From an uncultured Eubacteriales bacterium (GTDB taxonomy: Bacteria > Bacillota > Clostridia > Oscillospirales > Oscillospiraceae): a stretch of 22,475 bases of DNA. A program made the translations under genes and the position numbers. This document shows, in pieces, positions 19,589-22,475 of the stretch. The notes beneath the pieces were generated by a model. The model was not told where the DNA came from, made no database searches, and worked only from the letters and a program-made list of their open reading frames with translations. Position 1 is the first letter of the stretch; each line of letters begins with the position of its first letter. The stretch covers positions 1-22,475 of the forward strand of contig USAT01000024.1 of the NCBI GenBank assembly GCA_900552725.1, read 5' to 3'.

Positions 19589-22094
19589 AATCTAATGCGT
19601 CATGGCTGTTGAATACGTCGCTGATGCTGCCATAGGGGTCGGGATGGCTCTCCGGCTCCGGCTGCGCGGCGTCGAAGGAGCCCTTCATCTTCAGCTCCTG
19701 CCACTGCTCCTTGGTGATCAGCAACTGCCGGGGCTTACTGCCCTCAAAGGGGCCCACGATGCCCCGCTCCTCCATCTGATCCACCAGACGGGCGGCCCGG
19801 GAATAGCCCAGCTTCAAGCGCCGCTGCAGCATGGACACGCTGGCCTGTCCCGTCTCCAGGATGACCTCCACCGCAGCGCCCAGCAGCTCGTCGCAGCCCT
19901 CGCCCTCGTCAGCGGAGGGTGCGCTGCCGCCGGAGGACTTGCCGCCGCCCTTGTCGCTCTGCTTCATGACCTCCTCGATCTTCTCCATGACCTCGTCGGA
20001 GTAGTCGGCGGTGCCGCTCTCCTTGACGAAGTTCACCACGCGCTCGATCTCCTCGGGGGTGATGAAGCAGCCCTGCACACGGGTGGGCTTCTGGTTGCCC
20101 AGGGGGAAGTAAAGCATGTCGCCTTTACCCACCAGCTTTTCCGCACCGGTGGTATCCAGAATGATGCGGGATTCCAGCGACGACGCCACGGCGAAGGCGA
20201 TGCGGCTGGGGATGTTGGCCTTCATCAGGCCGGTAATGACATCGGAAGAGGGACGCTGGGTGGCGATGACCAGATGCATACCGGCGGCACGGCCCATCTG
20301 GGCCACGCGGCAGATGGATTCCTCCACCTCCTTGGCGGCCACCAGCATCAGGTCGGCCAGCTCATCGATGACCACCACCACGGTGGGCAGCTTCTTCAGC
20401 TCCGGGTCACTCTCACACAGGGCGTTGAAGCCCGCCAGATCCTTCACGCCCCGCTCGGAGAACATCTTATACCGCTTCATCATCTCGTACACCGCCCACT
20501 GGAGAGCGCCGGCGGCCTTCTTGGGATCGGTGACCACGGGGATCAGCAGATGGGGGATGCCGTTATAGGGGGCCAGCTCCACCATCTTGGGATCCACCAT
20601 GATGAAGCGCACCTCGTCGGGGGTAGACTTATACAGCAGGCTGACGATCAGCGAGTTGGTACATACGGACTTACCGGAGCCGGTGGTACCGGCGATCAGC
20701 ACATGGGGCAGCCGGGCGATGTTGCCCACGATGGCGCTGCCGCCGATGTCCTTACCCACGGCGAAGGCCACGGTGCTGGGATGATTGGTAAACTCCCGGC
20801 TCTCGATCACATCGCGGATACGGACGGCGGTGACCGCCTTGTTGGGCACCTCGATGCCCACAGCGGAGATCTTGCCGGGGATGGGCGCGATACGCACGCC
20901 GGTGGCGCCCAGCGCCAGGGCGATATCGTCGCTGAGATTGGTGAGCTTGCTGAGCTTCACGCCCTGATCCAGGGTGAACTCATAGCGGGTGACGCTGGGG
21001 CCGTGGACCACCTCGCCGGGGTGAGCGTCCACGCCGAAGGAGGCCAGGGCCGACGCCAGCCGCTGGGAATTCAGCCGCAGCTCCGCGCCCACCTCCTGAT
21101 GGTTGTCGTCGGTGTTCTCGTCCAGCAGCGTGATGGGGGGATAGCGGTAGGCCTCCTCCCCCTCGGCCAGCTCCTTCTCGATGGCCTCGCTGACCTCGGC
21201 GGTGGCGGTCTCCACCTCCGCGCGGACGGCCTCCTTCCGCTGCTTCTCCGTCATGGGCTCCTTCACAGGCGCCGGGGCCGGGGCCGGTTCAGGCTCCGGC
21301 TGGGGTGCGGCGGGTGCGGACGCTTCCGCCGCCGGGGTGGCCAGCGTGGGATCCAGCAGTTCCGCCGGGGTCTTCACGTCGCCGGTGCGGCCCCGGAACA
21401 GGCTGCCGCCGGAGGACTTCAGCGCCGCGGCCTCGCGGCTGGGCTCCGCCGTCTCGTCATCCAGCGGGATGTCGATATTGGGCCGCCGCTTCCGGGCAGG
21501 CGGTGTAACGGATTCTGCCTTTACAGGCTTTACAGGGACTTCGTCCTCGTAATAGTCATCCTCTTCATCGTCCCACTGGGCACGCTCCTCGGCCCGGCGC
21601 TTCATCTCGGTGATCAGCTCTGCAGGCTTCACCTGCAGCGCGCCCAGCACCGCCAGCAGCGTCAGCAGGATGGTCAGGATCAGCGACACCACGCGGCTGA
21701 GGAGGGCCTCCGCACCCACCGCCAGCGAGCCGGACACCACGCCGCCGCACAGCAGCGACTGGCCGTCCTTCCACATGGGCTTGATGTGCTCCAGATCAAA
21801 TCCATAGGTTCCCCGGGCCAGCAGCAGGTGCAGCACCATGCCCACCAGCACCGGCAGCAGCAGCGTGCAGACCCGCCGCAGCTTCACCGGGCAGCCCTTG
21901 TGGTTCACCAGCAGGATCCCGGCGTACAGCAGTGCCGGGGCCGCCAGCCAGTAGCCATAGCCCACGCAGCCCTTCAGGACGTTTGCCAGAAACGTCAGCA
22001 GAATGGCATCCACGTTGAAGTATGTCACCAGCACGCACAGCGCCAGCAGCAGGCACACGATGCCGCCGATGATCCGGGCCTGGGCGTTATAGGC
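19587..22094 (-). CDS. ftsK: FtsK/SpoIIIE DNA translocase, N-terminus lost at a sequence junction
   Basis: About 835 residues of a septal DNA pump that moves the chromosome during division or sporulation. Four hydrophobic spans come first (IIGGIVCLLLALCVLVTYF onward), then an acidic, Pro/Ala/Glu-rich linker. The RecA-like motor follows, with GTTGSGKS (Walker A), VVVVIDELADLM (Walker B) and ATQRPSSDVITG. Last comes the gamma winged-helix domain (QRRLKLGYSRAARLVDQMEERG), which reads polar KOPS-like sequences. No normal start is found. The open frame continues to 22295, but beyond about 22,095 it is the antisense of a DUF3786 gene and its residues are low-complexity Arg/Ser/Pro. Probably only a few tens of N-terminal residues are missing. 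Confidence 0.93.
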   Translation of the reverse strand, partial: AYNAQARIIGGIVCLLLALCVLVTYFNVDAILLTFLANVLKGCVGYGYWLAAPALLYAGILLVNHKGCPVKLRRVCTLLLPVLVGMVLHLLLARGTYGFDLEHIKPMWKDGQSLLCGGVVSGSLAVGAEALLSRVVSLILTILLTLLAVLGALQVKPAELITEMKRRAEERAQWDDEEDDYYEDEVPVKPVKAESVTPPARKRRPNIDIPLDDETAEPSREAAALKSSGGSLFRGRTGDVKTPAELLDPTLATPAAEASAPAAPQPEPEPAPAPAPVKEPMTEKQRKEAVRAEVETATAEVSEAIEKELAEGEEAYRYPPITLLDENTDDNHQEVGAELRLNSQRLASALASFGVDAHPGEVVHGPSVTRYEFTLDQGVKLSKLTNLSDDIALALGATGVRIAPIPGKISAVGIEVPNKAVTAVRIRDVIESREFTNHPSTVAFAVGKDIGGSAIVGNIARLPHVLIAGTTGSGKSVCTNSLIVSLLYKSTPDEVRFIMVDPKMVELAPYNGIPHLLIPVVTDPKKAAGALQWAVYEMMKRYKMFSERGVKDLAGFNALCESDPELKKLPTVVVVIDELADLMLVAAKEVEESICRVAQMGRAAGMHLVIATQRPSSDVITGLMKANIPSRIAFAVASSLESRIILDTTGAEKLVGKGDMLYFPLGNQKPTRVQGCFITPEEIERVVNFVKESGTADYSDEVMEKIEEVMKQSDKGGGKSSGGSAPSADEGEGCDELLGAAVEVILETGQASVSMLQRRLKLGYSRAARLVDQMEERGIVGPFEGSKPRQLLITKEQWQELKMKGSFDAAQPEPESHPDPYGSISDVFNSHDALD

Positions 22095-22105
22095 GGGAGG
22101 CGGCG
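22088..22105. other. Junction breaking ftsK and a DUF3786 gene (chimera or rearrangement)
   Basis: Left of this point the sequence reads as ftsK on the minus strand; right of it as DUF3786 on the plus strand. Both lack their N-termini and start codons, and no intergenic DNA separates them. The segment itself is short GC-rich sequence (GGCGGGAGGCGGCGG) prone to misjoining. Confidence 0.75.
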
Positions 22106-22474
22106 GCGCGCTGCGGTGTGGCGTTCGATTCCGCGCGCGGCGAGTTCGCGATTCGGCTGCTGTACGCGGACTACGCGATCTCGTGGCCGGAATTCGCCAT
22201 CTGCTCGGACAATCCGGGCGCGTTCGCGCTGGGCAACCTCCCCGCGCAGATGCTGCTGATCCGCTTTCTGCTGGAGGGACAGTCCGCGCCGGCAACGGAG
22301 AAGTTCCTGACCTATCGGGAGATGCCCTGGGGCGACGTCTATCTGAAGCCCTTCACCGGCCGCTGCCTGACCCGCGCGGCATTCACCTTCGGCACGCGGC
22401 TGCCCGCCTTCTGCAAGGCCATGGACGCGTCCGACGCGCAGAAGCTGACCTTCGGCGACGCTTCCTACGAGCTG
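22094..22474 (+). pseudogene. DUF3786 protein fragment (start missing, end beyond window)
   Basis: About 127 codons read REAAARCGVAFDSARGEF and onward without a stop. The section REMPWGDVYLKPFTGRC followed by LTRAAFTFG is the hallmark of DUF3786, whose function is unknown to me. The only in-frame start codon near the beginning is GTG 22118, which would drop the N-terminal helix of the family. The frame is closed by TGA at 22070. Alanine codons are strongly GCG (15 of 21 by my count). It may be an intact gene elsewhere, cut here only by a faulty join. Confidence 0.8.
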
Positions 22475-22475
22475 G

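Noticed and set aside
19602..22259. 885-codon open frame on the plus strand opposite ftsK
   Set aside because: It mirrors ftsK codon for codon, is rich in His/Gly/Gln, has no ribosome-binding site or domain, and arises from high-GC codon bias.
22095..22295. Extension of ftsK to an ATG at 22295
   Set aside because: The added residues are antisense of DUF3786 coding sequence and do not resemble an FtsK N-terminus.

Overview
The window looks like a high-GC gut Clostridia genome, Oscillospiraceae-like. I infer this from strong AGGAGG ribosome-binding sites, housekeeping genes of Firmicutes type (guaA, xpt, ftsK, bioY) and a mobile element made of gene families common in clostridial prophages. 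The taxon is an inference from gene style; no rRNA is present.

Positions 1 to about 11,680 are the right-hand part of an integrated element, most likely a prophage. A tyrosine integrase lies tail to tail with guaA, 75 bp from the guaA stop, so the 3' end of guaA is the probable attachment site. The other end lies beyond the left edge. The element has two arms that diverge at 8132-8313. The leftward arm is one long, tightly packed early operon (8131 down to 1). It encodes an unknown protein, a PAPS-reductase-like PP-loop enzyme, two small membrane proteins, two small helix-turn-helix proteins, a zinc-ribbon protein, a protein ending in a GFRWSP/WQRQLT motif, an XRE regulator, a zinc-binding protein that may act in recombination, two small proteins, and an SbcD-SbcC fusion nuclease cut by the window edge. 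The rightward arm holds the repressor, a PUA/EVE-like protein, an unusual three-hairpin array, a small zinc-ribbon protein, a HigB-HigA toxin-antitoxin pair on the opposite strand, and the integrase. The divergent promoter region carries three related operator-like repeats; one sits in the spacer of the early promoter, as expected for a repressor switch.

From 11,688 the sequence is host chromosome. xpt-guaA form a purine operon. birA-chr-chr form a leftward operon that joins biotin ligation to a two-gene chromate-type transporter. bioY diverges from birA across a regulatory region with two overlapping inverted repeats. Next come a hydrolase-acyltransferase fusion gene with its membrane zinc-ribbon partner, a strong bidirectional terminator, and ftsK on the minus strand.

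At about 22,090-22,105 the ftsK reading frame loses its N-terminus and a plus-strand DUF3786 gene, also lacking its start, takes over to the window end. Both genes are broken at the same point, which suggests an assembly chimera or a rearrangement rather than natural gene order.

The best candidates for undescribed biology are the tri-hairpin GGTG/CACC array (9230-9346), the single-chain SbcD-SbcC protein, the stand-alone PUA/EVE-like lysogeny gene, and the repeated ATAACCTAT element abutting start codons in the early operon.
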